A stretch of DNA of 64,000 nucleotides from Flavobacterium sp. W4I14 (GTDB lineage: Bacteria > Bacteroidota > Bacteroidia > Sphingobacteriales > Sphingobacteriaceae): positions 5,270,001-5,334,000 of the forward strand of contig JAUSZU010000001.1 of assembly GCA_030817875.1 (NCBI GenBank), read 5' to 3'. Of the stretch, positions 38,135 to 47,509 are shown piece by piece; the first letter of the stretch is position 1; every line of letters starts with the position of its first letter. Both the position numbers and the translations under genes were made by a program. A model generated the notes under the pieces. It worked only from the letters and a program-made list of their open reading frames with translations, did not search any database and was not told where the DNA came from.

Positions 38135-40177
38135 TTACCAAACACCTAACCTGTTTGTTGGAGCGATATACATTTTCGCTGTTGTAGGAATGTTGAATGC
38201 CTTGTAAAACGCTTCCATATTATAAACAGGGCCATTTACACGGAACATCTCCGGGCTATGCGGATCTGTTTTTAACCTTACACGCATGCTTTCATCGCGG
38301 GTTTTGATTCTCCATACCTGGGCAAAGCTTAAAAAGAAACGTTGGTCAGGGGTAAAACCATCAATCTTTTTATCGCCTTTTCCTTGTTCCGTTAATTTAA
38401 AGGCATCGTATGCAATGTTTAAGCCACCAATATCGGCGAGGTTTTCGCCCAGTGTTAATGAACCGTTTACATGCTGGTTATCCAATAGCGAAAAGTTGTT
38501 GTAAAATGTTTCTACTTTACCTGCTTTGGCTTTAAATTTATCGGCATCGGCTTTTGTCCACCATTCTTTTAAATTACCTATTGCATCGTACTGGCGACCT
38601 TGATCGTCAAAACCATGTGTCATTTCGTGACCGATTACGGCACCTATTGCGCCGTAGTTAATGGCGTCATCTGCGGCAAAATCAAAGAACGGGAACTGTA
38701 AAATTCCGGCTGGGAAAACAATTTCGTTGAAAGACGGATTGTAATAGGCATTAACGGTCGGTGGAGTCATTCCCCACTCGGTTTTATCAACATTTTTGCC
38801 GAGTTTATCCATCATTTCTTTGTAGGCATGTTTACTTGCCGACTGAAGGTTTGCATAATATGTGTTTTTCGAAACCTCAACATCATCATACTTTTTCCAT
38901 TTATCAGGATAGCCGATTTTTTTGATAAATGCGTTTAGTTTTTCTAAAGCTTTCTTTTTGGTTTCGGGTGTCATCCAATCTACCTTCTGGATTCTTTCCG
39001 CATATACTTTCTGTAAATTGTTTACCAGGGTTAACATACGCTCTTTAGCCTCAGGCTTAAAATACTTTTCGGCATATAACTGACCTAAAAGCTCACCTAA
39101 ATTACGATCGGTAGCATTTACGATGGCTTTCCATCTCTCTGTTGGCGCCTGTTGACCATATAGCGTTTTGGAGAAAAAATCGAATTTAGCATCTCTGAAT
39201 TTTTTGGTAAAAGCATTGGCCGATCTGTTTAAAGCGTCAAATTTTAATTTTTCTTTCCAGATTTCGATAGGCTGGCTTTTTACCAGGGTTGATAAGGTTT
39301 GATAATATTTTGGCTGCCTAACTATAACAGTATCCGTACTTGTCCCCAGCTTACTTAAAATAGATTTCCATTCCATGTTCGGCGTCTGTTTTTGAAAATC
39401 GGCCACCGTCATTTTGTTATAATTTTTCTGTGGATCGCGCAGTTGGACGGGAGTTGAATGAGATTGTGCAATCGCTGTTTCCAGTTTTAAAATATTGTCG
39501 GCATATTTAGCTGCATTAGCAGAATCGCCTGCCAGGCTAAAAATTTTTGTGATGTATTTGATGTACTCGGCTCTGATTTTTTTTGCCTTATCATCTTGTT
39601 CTAAATAATAACTACGATCAGGCAGGGTAAGACCGGCCTGCGAAAATGATAAAGCATTTTTAGTGCTTAATTTATCATCTGGTTCAACACCAAAGCCCAA
39701 TAAATCTCCCTCACCGTCTTTATAGCCCTCAGCAACAAAATTGATTAAATCTTTATCGTTTTTAATCCCATCTATTTTACTTAAGAGCGGCTTTATAGGT
39801 TCGATGCCCAATTTCTCAATGGTAAGGGTATCCATTCCACTGGTATAGAAATCGCCAACTTTCTGTTCGGTACTTCCTTTGGCCGCATCAGCTTTTGAAG
39901 CATTTTCAAGAATACTGTTCAGATTTTTCAGGTTATCGTTATATAAAGTATAAAAAGAACCCCAGCCTGTTTCTGTTTTAGGAATTTCGGTGTTTTTCAT
40001 CCATTTCCCATTGGCGTACAGGAAAAAGTTATCACCAGGTTTTACAGTGGTATCCATGCCGGCTTTATCAAAAAATTCGGTACGTGCATTCGCCACATCG
40101 GCATCTTGATGGCTTTTATTCTGGCAGGCAGCAAAAAGCAATACGCCGGCGGCCGGAAGAAATAATTTAATTTTCAT
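38135..40177 (-). CDS. pepO: M13 family metallopeptidase lipoprotein (PepO/neprilysin-like)
   Basis: The 680-residue lipoprotein (FAAC lipobox, Cys about 18) is a zinc endopeptidase of the neprilysin family. The zinc motif is GAIGAVIGHEMTHGFDDQGRQYD (HExxH), with the third ligand Glu in TLGENLADIGGLNIAYDAF. The N-terminal M13 domain starts KAGMDTTVKPGDNFFLYANGKWMKNTEIP, and the C-terminal end DPHSPEMFRVNGPVYNMEAFYKAF...RLGVW is complete, with the final Trp typical of the family. It should hydrolyse peptides in the periplasm or at the cell surface. The gene is monocistronic; an SPFH gene diverges from it 90 bases away. Confidence 0.95.
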   Translation of the reverse strand: MKIKLFLPAAGVLLFAACQNKSHQDADVANARTEFFDKAGMDTTVKPGDNFFLYANGKWMKNTEIPKTETGWGSFYTLYNDNLKNLNSILENASKADAAKGSTEQKVGDFYTSGMDTLTIEKLGIEPIKPLLSKIDGIKNDKDLINFVAEGYKDGEGDLLGFGVEPDDKLSTKNALSFSQAGLTLPDRSYYLEQDDKAKKIRAEYIKYITKIFSLAGDSANAAKYADNILKLETAIAQSHSTPVQLRDPQKNYNKMTVADFQKQTPNMEWKSILSKLGTSTDTVIVRQPKYYQTLSTLVKSQPIEIWKEKLKFDALNRSANAFTKKFRDAKFDFFSKTLYGQQAPTERWKAIVNATDRNLGELLGQLYAEKYFKPEAKERMLTLVNNLQKVYAERIQKVDWMTPETKKKALEKLNAFIKKIGYPDKWKKYDDVEVSKNTYYANLQSASKHAYKEMMDKLGKNVDKTEWGMTPPTVNAYYNPSFNEIVFPAGILQFPFFDFAADDAINYGAIGAVIGHEMTHGFDDQGRQYDAIGNLKEWWTKADADKFKAKAGKVETFYNNFSLLDNQHVNGSLTLGENLADIGGLNIAYDAFKLTEQGKGDKKIDGFTPDQRFFLSFAQVWRIKTRDESMRVRLKTDPHSPEMFRVNGPVYNMEAFYKAFNIPTTAKMYIAPTNRLGVW

Positions 40178-40267
40178 CTTATATAAGTTAGTTAGAAAAG
40201 CTTAAAGCTACAAAATGCCTGATGTAGTTTGTATGAATTTTTTATAACTTCATAAAAAAATCTAATT

Positions 40268-41209
40268 ATGCAATACACCATTTACATTATAGCTGTTGTA
40301 GGATTTATTATCCTGCTGAGCTCGTTTGTTACTGTTAAACAGGGAACCATTGCGGTGGTAACCGTTTTCGGCAAGTACCGCCGCCAGTTAAGGCCAGGCT
40401 TAAATTTTAAAATTCCATTAATAGAGCAGATTTATTCTCGTATTTCCATTCAAAACCGCTCTGTAGAGCTGTCGTTTCAAGCGGTAACACAAGATCAGGC
40501 CAATGTATATTTTAAGGCGATGCTATTGTATTCTGTTGTAAATCAGGATGAAGAAACGATCAAAAATGTAGCTTTTAAGTTTGTAGATGCGACCAACTTA
40601 ATGCAGGCATTAATCAGAACAATTGAAGGTTCGATCAGGGCTTATGTGGCTACGCAGAAGCAGGCAAATGTACTGGCTCAACGCAACGAAATTGTACTTC
40701 ACGTTAAGGAGCAGATCGATCAGGTTTTAGATGGTTGGGGTTATCATCTTCAGGATCTTCAATTGAACGATATTACCTTTGATGAGGAAATTATGCGTTC
40801 TATGAGTCGTGTAGTAGCTTCGAACAATTTAAAAGCAGCGGCTGAAAACGAAGGACAGGCATTATTAATTACCAAAACTAAAGCTGCAGAAGCAGATGGT
40901 AATGCGATTAAAATTGCCGCTACAGCCGAACGCGAGGCTGCACAGTTACGCGGGCAGGGTATTGCTTTATTCCGTGCAGAAGTGGCTCATGGTATGAGTA
41001 AAGCCGCTCAGGAAATGGAACAGGCCAACCTGGATATTTCAGTAATCTTATTTACCATGTGGACAGAATCGATTAAACACTTTGCCGAAAACGGAGATGG
41101 AAACGTTATTTTCCTTGATGGCAGTGCTGATGGCATGAATAAAACCATGAAAGAAATGATGGCCATGCAGTTGAATAAACAGACTGAGCCAACGGCGAAG
41201 AAAGGGTAG
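40268..41209 (+). CDS. SPFH/prohibitin-domain membrane protein
   Basis: The 313-residue protein has one N-terminal membrane helix (about 4-22, TIYIIAVVGFIILLSSFVTV) followed by the SPFH/Band 7 domain: QGTIAVVTVFGKYRRQLRPGLNFKIPLIEQIYSRISIQNRSVEL, then a helical, Ala/Glu/Gln-rich coiled region (about 180-240, with AAENEGQALLITKTKAAEADGNAIKIAATAEREAAQLRG) and a Met-rich end MKEMMAMQLNKQTEP. It resembles stomatin-like proteins that organise membrane microdomains and protease partners. No NfeD gene adjoins. The distal region, 41305-41349, holds a copy of its own 3' end. Confidence 0.88.
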   Translation: MQYTIYIIAVVGFIILLSSFVTVKQGTIAVVTVFGKYRRQLRPGLNFKIPLIEQIYSRISIQNRSVELSFQAVTQDQANVYFKAMLLYSVVNQDEETIKNVAFKFVDATNLMQALIRTIEGSIRAYVATQKQANVLAQRNEIVLHVKEQIDQVLDGWGYHLQDLQLNDITFDEEIMRSMSRVVASNNLKAAAENEGQALLITKTKAAEADGNAIKIAATAEREAAQLRGQGIALFRAEVAHGMSKAAQEMEQANLDISVILFTMWTESIKHFAENGDGNVIFLDGSADGMNKTMKEMMAMQLNKQTEPTAKKG

Positions 41210-41304
41210 TCCTTTAGTGCTGTCAGATGTTACAATTTAACAATTAAATAGATTAAAGATAAATATTGTTTAGTGTCGGATAGGAATATCCAACACCACA
41301 AAAT

Positions 41305-41349
41305 ATGATGGCCATGCAGTTGAGTCAGAACCCTCAGAAGAAGGACTAG
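41305..41349 (+). pseudogene. Remnant 3' end of a second SPFH gene
   Basis: Fifteen codons encode MMAMQLSQNPQKKD and a stop, matching MMAMQLNKQTEP near the C-terminus of the SPFH gene just upstream. The first 16 bases, ATGATGGCCATGCAGTT, are identical in both. No upstream part of an SPFH frame is visible, so this looks like the stump of a tandem paralogue lost by deletion. A hairpin GTGTCGGATA / TATCCAACAC (41274-41297) precedes it. Confidence 0.6.
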
Positions 41350-41363
41350 AAGTATTTTCATAC

Positions 41364-41402
41364 AAAAAAGACTGTTGCGGTTAGCAGCAGTCTTTTTTTT
41401 TG
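41364..41402 (+). terminator. Terminator after the SPFH gene
   Basis: AAAGACTGTTGC pairs with GCAGCAGTCTTT (one G-U) with loop GGTTA and is followed by TTTTTT. It lies past the remnant tail and probably ended the lost paralogue's transcript. Confidence 0.85.
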
Positions 41403-41545
41403 CGTTAATTATTCGTTTTGGCTAAATGAAAAATTGATTAGCCTAAATTGTTTCTATAAAATTAATTGAATTTTGAGTGATGATGAGATGCGATTTATTT
41501 CAGATCGATGCTTAATTGTTGTACACTATTTAAAAATTAATTATA

Positions 41546-42439
41546 ATGAAAGTTTTTGTAACAGGCGCAACCGGATTTGTCGGTTCTGCAGTAGTAAAAG
41601 AATTAATTAGCGCAGGCCATGAGGTTTTGGGGTTGGCAAGGAATGAGGCGGCTGAAAAAGCACTTCTACTCGCTGGGACTCAGGTACATAAAGGCGATTT
41701 GGAAGACTTACAGCGTTTACAGGAGGGCGCAAAGCTAGCTGATGGTATTATCCATACTGGCTTTATCCATGATTTTTCCCGGTTCGCAGCGGTTTGCGAA
41801 ATTGATAGACTTGCAATAGAAGCCATTGGGAACTCAATTGCAGGAACCAATAAACCCTTTATTGTAACTTCTGGAACGCTTGTGGTTAATCACGGCATAT
41901 TGGCCACAGAGGATATGCTGCCCAATTATAACGGCGCGAATCCCAGGCTTGCTTCGGAAAAGGCAGTTGATGCCCTTGCTTCACAGAATATTCGCGTATC
42001 AGTGGTTCGTTTATCGCCATCTGTACATGGTGAAGGTGATGATCATGGCTTTGTACCGATGCTGATTGATATCGCCCGCAAAACGGGTTCATCGGCTTAT
42101 ATTGATGGCGGAGAAAACAGATGGACAGGTATTCATCGGCTGGATGCCGCGAAACTTTACAGATTGGCTTTAGAACAAGCTACTTCAGGAGCACGTTTTC
42201 ACGGGGTAGCTGAAGAATCAATAACCCTTAAATCAATAGCGGAGGCCATTGGCGAACAACTCGGTTTACCTGTTGTTTCTATATCTAAAAAAGAAGCAGC
42301 TGCACACTTTGGTTGGTTTGAACATTTCGTAAGTATAGATGGACCGGCTTCTGGGCATTTAACCAGGGAACGTTTAAATTGGGAGCCTAAATATTCCAGT
42401 TTGATTCAAGATTTGGAGCGGGGAGTTTATTTTAAGTAA
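41546..42439 (+). CDS. SDR-type NAD(P)-dependent epimerase/dehydratase family protein
   Basis: The 297-residue protein is an atypical SDR: it starts MKVFVTGATGFVGSAVVKELISAGHEV with the GATGFVG nucleotide site, has a Ser in IVTSGTLV and a Rossmann-fold body, and ends LNWEPKYSSLIQDLERG, typical of NAD-dependent epimerase-like SDRs of the SDR_a5 type. The classic Tyr-x3-Lys is not clear, as often in this group. Its substrate is unknown. An AraC-type regulator starts 8 bases downstream, so it is probably co-transcribed and may control this gene. Confidence 0.82.
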   Translation: MKVFVTGATGFVGSAVVKELISAGHEVLGLARNEAAEKALLLAGTQVHKGDLEDLQRLQEGAKLADGIIHTGFIHDFSRFAAVCEIDRLAIEAIGNSIAGTNKPFIVTSGTLVVNHGILATEDMLPNYNGANPRLASEKAVDALASQNIRVSVVRLSPSVHGEGDDHGFVPMLIDIARKTGSSAYIDGGENRWTGIHRLDAAKLYRLALEQATSGARFHGVAEESITLKSIAEAIGEQLGLPVVSISKKEAAAHFGWFEHFVSIDGPASGHLTRERLNWEPKYSSLIQDLERGVYFK

Positions 42440-42447
42440 ATTGTATC

Positions 42448-43368
42448 ATGGAACCTTCGAACCGTTATCGTTTTAAAACAATATCTGAATACCATAAACT
42501 TGCAGGATTGCCTCAACCAGGTCATCCCTTAGTTAGTATCATTAATATGGAGGAGGTCAATATGCCATTCGATGGCCGATCAAAAACAATAATTTTTGAT
42601 TTTTACTCCATTGCGCTCAAACGTGTTCCCGATGCGAAGATTAAATATGGGCAACAAATGAGTGATTTTGATGATGGTGTGTTGTTTTTTATGGCTCCAG
42701 GGCAGGTTTTTACAGTCGAAATTGATCAGGATAAAACCCATCGACCAACTGGCTGGATGATACTTTTCCACTCCGATTTACTTTGGCAGACACATCTAGC
42801 CAAAACAATTAAGGATTATGAGTTCTTTAGTTACTCGCTGTTTGAGGCTTTACATGTTTCTGAAACTGAAGAAGCAGTACTTAATTCGATCGCCAAATTG
42901 GTTAAAAATGAGACCAATAACAATATTGATCATTTTACTCAAAATGTTGTATTAGCGCAAATAGAACTACTTCTCAACTATGCACAACGTTTTTATGGCC
43001 GTCAATTTATTACGCGTAAGGCAATCAATCATCAGCTGCTCGATCGATTAGAGCATGTTGTTAAAGACTATTTTGAACACGATGATCTCGGCAATAAAGG
43101 ATTACCAACGGTAACTTACATTGCCGAAAGGCTCAACGTTTCGCCAGGATATCTATCCGGATTGTTGAAAACACTTATCGGACAAAACACTCAACAATAT
43201 TTACATCATAAACTGATTGATTTAGCAAAGGAAAAGCTTTCTACAACAAATCTTTCTGTTAGTGAAATTGCTTATGCCCTTGGCTTTGAGCATTTACAAT
43301 CCTTTACTAAGTTGTTCAAATCCAAAACAAACCTTACACCTTCAGCATTTAGACAATCATTTAATTGA
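42448..43368 (+). CDS. AraC family transcriptional regulator
   Basis: This 306-residue regulator has an N-terminal cupin-like sensing domain (about 20-170) and a C-terminal AraC DNA-binding domain (about 205-306): NHQLLDRLEHVVKDYFEHDDLG, first helix-turn-helix VTYIAERLNVSPGYLSGLLKTLIGQNTQQYLHHKLID, second VSEIAYALGFEHLQSFTKLFKSKTNLTPSAFRQ. The AraC signature is complete. It lies 8 bases behind an SDR gene, in one operon. In this group the regulator often controls the adjoining oxidoreductase, which is likely here but not shown. A hairpin follows at 43378. Confidence 0.9.
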   Translation: MEPSNRYRFKTISEYHKLAGLPQPGHPLVSIINMEEVNMPFDGRSKTIIFDFYSIALKRVPDAKIKYGQQMSDFDDGVLFFMAPGQVFTVEIDQDKTHRPTGWMILFHSDLLWQTHLAKTIKDYEFFSYSLFEALHVSETEEAVLNSIAKLVKNETNNNIDHFTQNVVLAQIELLLNYAQRFYGRQFITRKAINHQLLDRLEHVVKDYFEHDDLGNKGLPTVTYIAERLNVSPGYLSGLLKTLIGQNTQQYLHHKLIDLAKEKLSTTNLSVSEIAYALGFEHLQSFTKLFKSKTNLTPSAFRQSFN

Positions 43369-43377
43369 AATGATAAA

Positions 43378-43411
43378 AAAACGCGAGCTACCCAAAATAA
43401 GGTAGCTCGCT
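43378..43411. terminator. Bidirectional terminator between araC-type and prc genes
   Basis: GCGAGCTACC (43383-43392) pairs with GGTAGCTCGC around an eight-base loop, with A-runs before and T-rich bases after on the minus strand. It serves the AraC gene (plus) and the Prc gene (minus), whose ends face each other. Confidence 0.8.
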
Positions 43412-43429
43412 ATAGATATATTTCTTTTA

Positions 43430-45595
43430 TTAAAGTTTAGGCGCCGTTACACCCAGATTCATCACATAGTTGCCAGATTGTTGCATAAAATCGCCCATTA
43501 CTTTTAACGATTCATCTTCGATAAAATCGAAAGCATCTTGCTTGGTAACTTTATCTCCTTTTTTAATGGCAGGTAATCCTCTTAATGCCCTTAATTCATT
43601 CTGTCTGGCAAGTGTTTTAGCTTCCTGTGCATCACGCTCAGCTTTAAGTTTTGCTTCATTTAAGGTTACAGAAACTTCATTGTCACGTTTTTTAAGATCG
43701 GCAATATCTTGTTTCAGGTACTTAAAATCCAATGAGTTTGCAATACGCTGTTCGCTGTTTTTAACCAACTGTGCTTTAACAGGAGTCAGATTTGCAACTG
43801 CCTTAAAACTAGAACTTGGAATAACATCCCATGGTAAGGCAGATGATTCAGTATCTTCTCCAATTTTATCCATTGGATAAACTGAAGGGAAAACAACATC
43901 AGGTGTTACACCTTTATGCTGCGTGCTGCTTCCTGCTACACGGTAAAATTTAGCCATGGTTAGGTTAATCTGACCTAAGTTAATGTCAGCTGGGCTTGCT
44001 CCGTTTGGCGATGTGCCAACGGTTTTATCTTTAGAAATTAATCCTGCTACCCTTTGCAACATACTTGGGTTTACCAATTTGTTTAAATCGATAGAAGATT
44101 GAACGGTACCTTTACCATAAGTTTGGCTACCCATAATAATACCACGGCCATAATCCTGTATTGCACCGGCGAAAATTTCTGATGCAGATGCGCTTAAACG
44201 GTCTACAATTACACCAAAAGGCCCATCCCAGGTTACACCGCTATTTTCATCCTCATCCACTTCAATTTTACCGCGTAAATCTTTCACCTGAACTACAGGA
44301 CCTCTATCGATAAATAAACCAGTTAATGAAATGGCTTCAACCAATGAGCCTCCACCGTTTCCACGTAAATCCATTACGATTGCATTTACCTTATCATATG
44401 TTTTTAACGAGTCGATTAATTTTCTAACATCGCGGGTAGTGCTTTTGTAGTTTTTATCACCTGCATTTGCTGCTTTAAAATCAGCGTAGAAAGCTGGTAG
44501 GGTAATAATCCCGATTTTATAATCTTTACCATTACTGTTAATGGTTTTAACTTTTTTCTTGGCAGATGTTTCTTCCAAAACAATTTTATCACGAACCAAT
44601 TCGATAATAACCGGTTTAGATGACATTTCTTTTCCAACAGGAATAACTTTTAAACGCACCTTGGTTCCTTTCGGACCTTTAATTTTCGATACGGTGTTGT
44701 CCAATCTCCAACCTACCACATCAACAAATTCTCCATCACCCTGGGCTACAGCAATAATACGATCGCCAGCACTCAGTTGTTTCCCTTTAAATGCAGGTCC
44801 GCCAGCAATAATTTCAGAGATTTTAACTACCTCGTTTTCTAATTGTAAGCGGGCACCGATACCTTCAAAAGAACGGGACATATCTTCGTTAAATGCTGCT
44901 GCATTGGTTGGGTTAAAATAATTGGTATGTGGATCAATAGATTCAGTAAAAGCATCCATCAAAATCTGGAATACATCCTGATTATTGGTTTTCGAAGTTT
45001 GCGACTGTAGGTTCTGATAACGTTTAGTTAATGTTTCTACATTCTTTGCTTCAGCTGTTCCAGCTAAATTTAAATTGATCAGTTCGTATTTAACACGTTT
45101 TTTCCAGGTATCGTTTAATGCTGCAGAAGAAGTTGCCCAAGGCTGCTTCTCCCGGTCATATAAATAACTGTCGGTTTGATTAAAATCATATTTAGTTTTA
45201 ATCTGTGCCAAAGAATAGGTAAAATATTCGTTTAACCTTTTGGCATAAACGTTATAAATGAAAAACGGCCCGCTTAGATCACCATTTTTGAAATCATCAT
45301 CTAAAGTATATCTATACTTTTCAAATTCCTTGATATCCGAAGCCAAAAAGTAATTTTTGCCCTGATCTAGCGACTTGATATACTTATCTAAAATGATCGA
45401 AGATATAGAATCGTTGATCTGAATTTTTTTATAATTATAGCTCTCGATCAAATTTACAACCTCTTTTATAACAAGTTGTTGCTGCTCATCAGGTTTCACA
45501 TTGGTAACACCCTCAACCATTGGCTGAGTTTTAGGTGCAGCATGACAAGCAAGTACTGCCGCAGTAAAAATTACAAAAAATATTCTCTTTAACAT
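43430..45595 (-). CDS. prc: Tail-specific (C-terminal processing) protease, S41 family
   Basis: Prc cleaves proteins in the periplasm by recognising their C-termini. From the ATG at 45595 the 721-residue protein begins with a lipoprotein signal (MLKRIFFVIFTAAVLAC, Cys at 17). It has an N-terminal domain (SYNYKKIQINDSISSIILDKYIKSLDQGKNYFLASDI), a PDZ domain with FEGIGARLQLENEVVKISEIIAGGPAF, and the S41 catalytic segment VIVDRLSASASEIFAGAIQDYGRGIIMGSQTYGKGTVQ with Ser and Lys, plus a C-terminal DUF3340-like part. In-frame starts further upstream would precede the signal, so 45595 is preferred. A terminator from the upstream TPR gene separates the two. Confidence 0.93.
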   Translation of the reverse strand: MLKRIFFVIFTAAVLACHAAPKTQPMVEGVTNVKPDEQQQLVIKEVVNLIESYNYKKIQINDSISSIILDKYIKSLDQGKNYFLASDIKEFEKYRYTLDDDFKNGDLSGPFFIYNVYAKRLNEYFTYSLAQIKTKYDFNQTDSYLYDREKQPWATSSAALNDTWKKRVKYELINLNLAGTAEAKNVETLTKRYQNLQSQTSKTNNQDVFQILMDAFTESIDPHTNYFNPTNAAAFNEDMSRSFEGIGARLQLENEVVKISEIIAGGPAFKGKQLSAGDRIIAVAQGDGEFVDVVGWRLDNTVSKIKGPKGTKVRLKVIPVGKEMSSKPVIIELVRDKIVLEETSAKKKVKTINSNGKDYKIGIITLPAFYADFKAANAGDKNYKSTTRDVRKLIDSLKTYDKVNAIVMDLRGNGGGSLVEAISLTGLFIDRGPVVQVKDLRGKIEVDEDENSGVTWDGPFGVIVDRLSASASEIFAGAIQDYGRGIIMGSQTYGKGTVQSSIDLNKLVNPSMLQRVAGLISKDKTVGTSPNGASPADINLGQINLTMAKFYRVAGSSTQHKGVTPDVVFPSVYPMDKIGEDTESSALPWDVIPSSSFKAVANLTPVKAQLVKNSEQRIANSLDFKYLKQDIADLKKRDNEVSVTLNEAKLKAERDAQEAKTLARQNELRALRGLPAIKKGDKVTKQDAFDFIEDESLKVMGDFMQQSGNYVMNLGVTAPKL

Positions 45596-45659
45596 CTCTT
45601 TAAATGATTTAAAATCCATTTCCAATTCTATATAGCCAATATGATACCATTTTAGCAAA

Positions 45660-45695
45660 AAAACAAAAAAGAGACAGCATTATTACCGTCTCTTG
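45660..45695 (-). terminator. Candidate terminator of the TPR gene
   Basis: AAGAGAC and GTCTCTT (45669-45694) form a short hairpin; on the minus strand TTTTTTGTTTTT follows. It is 170 bases past the TPR stop codon and just upstream of the Prc gene. Confidence 0.6.
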
Positions 45696-45863
45696 TTAAA
45701 ACTTTATCAAATCTAACTAAAAGCTTTTTATTTAACAATTTCTTATGTAGAACGTTGAGCGTTATTTTTTGTTTTGATTGGTAATCATAATTTGACCAAT
45801 TACAGACCTTTAAGGACTATATTCCCAGTAATATAAAAAGATTTAGAGAAAAAAGTATTTGAA

Positions 45864-46553
45864 TTAACTTGGGTTTACCTTTTTACTTGTGGTTTTGCTG
45901 GCGATCATTTCCCTGGCATCTTTGATCTGTGTTTTGTACTGGGTGGTTTTGATCGAGTTGGCAAGCCATTCGGCCGATTTTAGATCTCTCAGTGCAAGTG
46001 TAAAATCTTTCTTTTTAATTTTAACCTGAACAATGCCTAAAATAGATTCGATATATGAATTGTTGCTTTTTAATTGTTTCGCCAAGATCCCCTGCTGCGT
46101 ATAAAACCACATGGATTGGGTATACTTGGTGTTGGCCAGATAAACTTTGCCCAAAAGGTTATAGGTGTTCATTACTCCTGCCCTGTTTCCAGTTTTAGAA
46201 TAATTTTTTAATGCCACATTTAAAAGAATTTGTTCAGCATCAGTGAAACGGCCAAGTTGATAATGCATACTGCTCATCTTGATAACGGCCTGTCCGTACC
46301 TGTTGAAGTTTTTTATTGCATTATATTCGAAAGCGGCTTTGCCAAATAAGGTGAGGGCCTCGTTGTAATCGCCTTTTCGCTCTAAATCTTCTGCTTCCTC
46401 AAAAAAAGAATTGCCGTCTTCCAAATCAAATTTAGATACTGCTATATTGATAGCACTACCGTTAGGTTCTTGGATCTCAGATTTATCTATATTTTGAGCT
46501 TGTAGTTGTAATGATGCAAAAAGGCTAATTAAAGCCAATACAATCTTGGTCAT
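45864..46553 (-). CDS. Periplasmic tetratricopeptide-repeat protein
   Basis: The 229-residue protein has a signal peptide (MTKIVLALISLFASLQLQAQ) and about four TPR-like helix pairs: FFEEAEDLERKGDYNEALTLFGKAAFEYNAI (about 50-80), AVIKMSSMHYQLGRFTDAEQILLNVALKNY, AGVMNTYNLLGKVYLANTKYTQSMWFYTQQGILA, and ILGIVQVKIKKKDFTLALRDLKSAEWLANS. TPR domains mediate protein contacts; the partner is unknown. It is transcribed from the same strand as the isoaspartyl peptidase, whose stop lies 29 bases upstream of its start, so it may be a distal part of that unit. Confidence 0.8.
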   Translation of the reverse strand: MTKIVLALISLFASLQLQAQNIDKSEIQEPNGSAINIAVSKFDLEDGNSFFEEAEDLERKGDYNEALTLFGKAAFEYNAIKNFNRYGQAVIKMSSMHYQLGRFTDAEQILLNVALKNYSKTGNRAGVMNTYNLLGKVYLANTKYTQSMWFYTQQGILAKQLKSNNSYIESILGIVQVKIKKKDFTLALRDLKSAEWLANSIKTTQYKTQIKDAREMIASKTTSKKVNPS

Positions 46554-46582
46554 GCAACAAAAATAATACTTTAAATCTAATT

Positions 46583-47425
46583 TCAGCTAAATACCTGTAA
46601 ATTAACATCAAAAGATGCCCAAACCATGTAAGGATGCGAGTCGCAATGGTACACTTCGCCTGCTGCAGAAATGCCTACAACGCCTGCAAAGCCATCAAAA
46701 GCTTTAAGTTCGGCGAAAGATTTATCTGATGCTTCCTTTAAAGAAAAACCATCGGTAACACGGGTCACAATTTTTGCGGCTAAGGCACCGCTTACAATAT
46801 CTTCACCTACTCCGGTACAGGAAATACCTGCATATTGATTGGCATAGTTGCCCGCAACGGTTGCAGAGTCGCTCACCCGGCAAGGGATTTCGAATCCTTT
46901 TCCGCCTGTGGAGGTTGCAGCTGCTAAATTTCCATCTGCATCAAGTGCTACACAGCCTACGGTTCCTTTATTGTTCTTTTGGTTTAATTTAGCTTCGTAT
47001 TCTGATTGGCGCTGTGGGGTAACCGGATTGAAATGTTCAAATCCGTTTGTTCTGGCAAATTGCTGGGCGCCATCACCACTGAGTACCCGGTCATCATATG
47101 TTAATAAACTCTGCGCAATCTGTATAGGATTTTTAACATCTTCTACATTGATTACACCACTAAATTTTTCTGTTTTACCATCCATTAGGGCAGCGCTCAA
47201 CCTCACTTTTCCATCACTTTGGATCTGCGAACCGATACCAGCGTTAAACAGCTCGTTATCTTCTAATAGTGCAACAGTATAAACCACGGTTTCTAAAGCG
47301 GTATGTGTTTTTAGATATTCGTGTCCGAGCGTAACAATCGAAGCCAAAGCATCTTGTTTGGCCTTTTTCGTTTCCTGGTTGGTAGACGATTCGCTGAAGA
47401 AGCCGCCATGTATGATTAATTTCAT
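46583..47425 (-). CDS. Isoaspartyl peptidase / L-asparaginase
   Basis: This 280-residue Ntn-hydrolase splits itself before a Thr to become active; the Thr is in NNKGTVGCVALDADGNLAAATSTGG (GTVG, about residue 155). Further motifs are KLIIHGG at the start, NAGIGSQIQSDGKVRLSAALMDG, and RVSDSATVAGNYANQYAGISCTGVGED. The family hydrolyses beta-aspartyl dipeptides, which is the final step of cyanophycin use (beta-Asp-Arg to Asp and Arg). It sits next to cyanophycinase (85 bases between stop and start), supporting that role. The ATG at 47425 (MKLIIHGGFF) is preferred to an upstream in-frame start. Confidence 0.92.
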   Translation of the reverse strand: MKLIIHGGFFSESSTNQETKKAKQDALASIVTLGHEYLKTHTALETVVYTVALLEDNELFNAGIGSQIQSDGKVRLSAALMDGKTEKFSGVINVEDVKNPIQIAQSLLTYDDRVLSGDGAQQFARTNGFEHFNPVTPQRQSEYEAKLNQKNNKGTVGCVALDADGNLAAATSTGGKGFEIPCRVSDSATVAGNYANQYAGISCTGVGEDIVSGALAAKIVTRVTDGFSLKEASDKSFAELKAFDGFAGVVGISAAGEVYHCDSHPYMVWASFDVNLQVFS

Positions 47426-47509
47426 TTTGAGTATTGTAGTATTAGGTAGCAAGTATCAAGATTGGGTTAGTCCTAACTGAAAATCGCCCACTGTTAACTG
47501 CTAACTGAA

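Noticed and set aside
43470..43880. Plus-strand ORF of 136 residues opposite the Prc gene
   Set aside because: It lies fully within a well-conserved S41 protease gene on the other strand and shows no motif, start site or promoter of its own.
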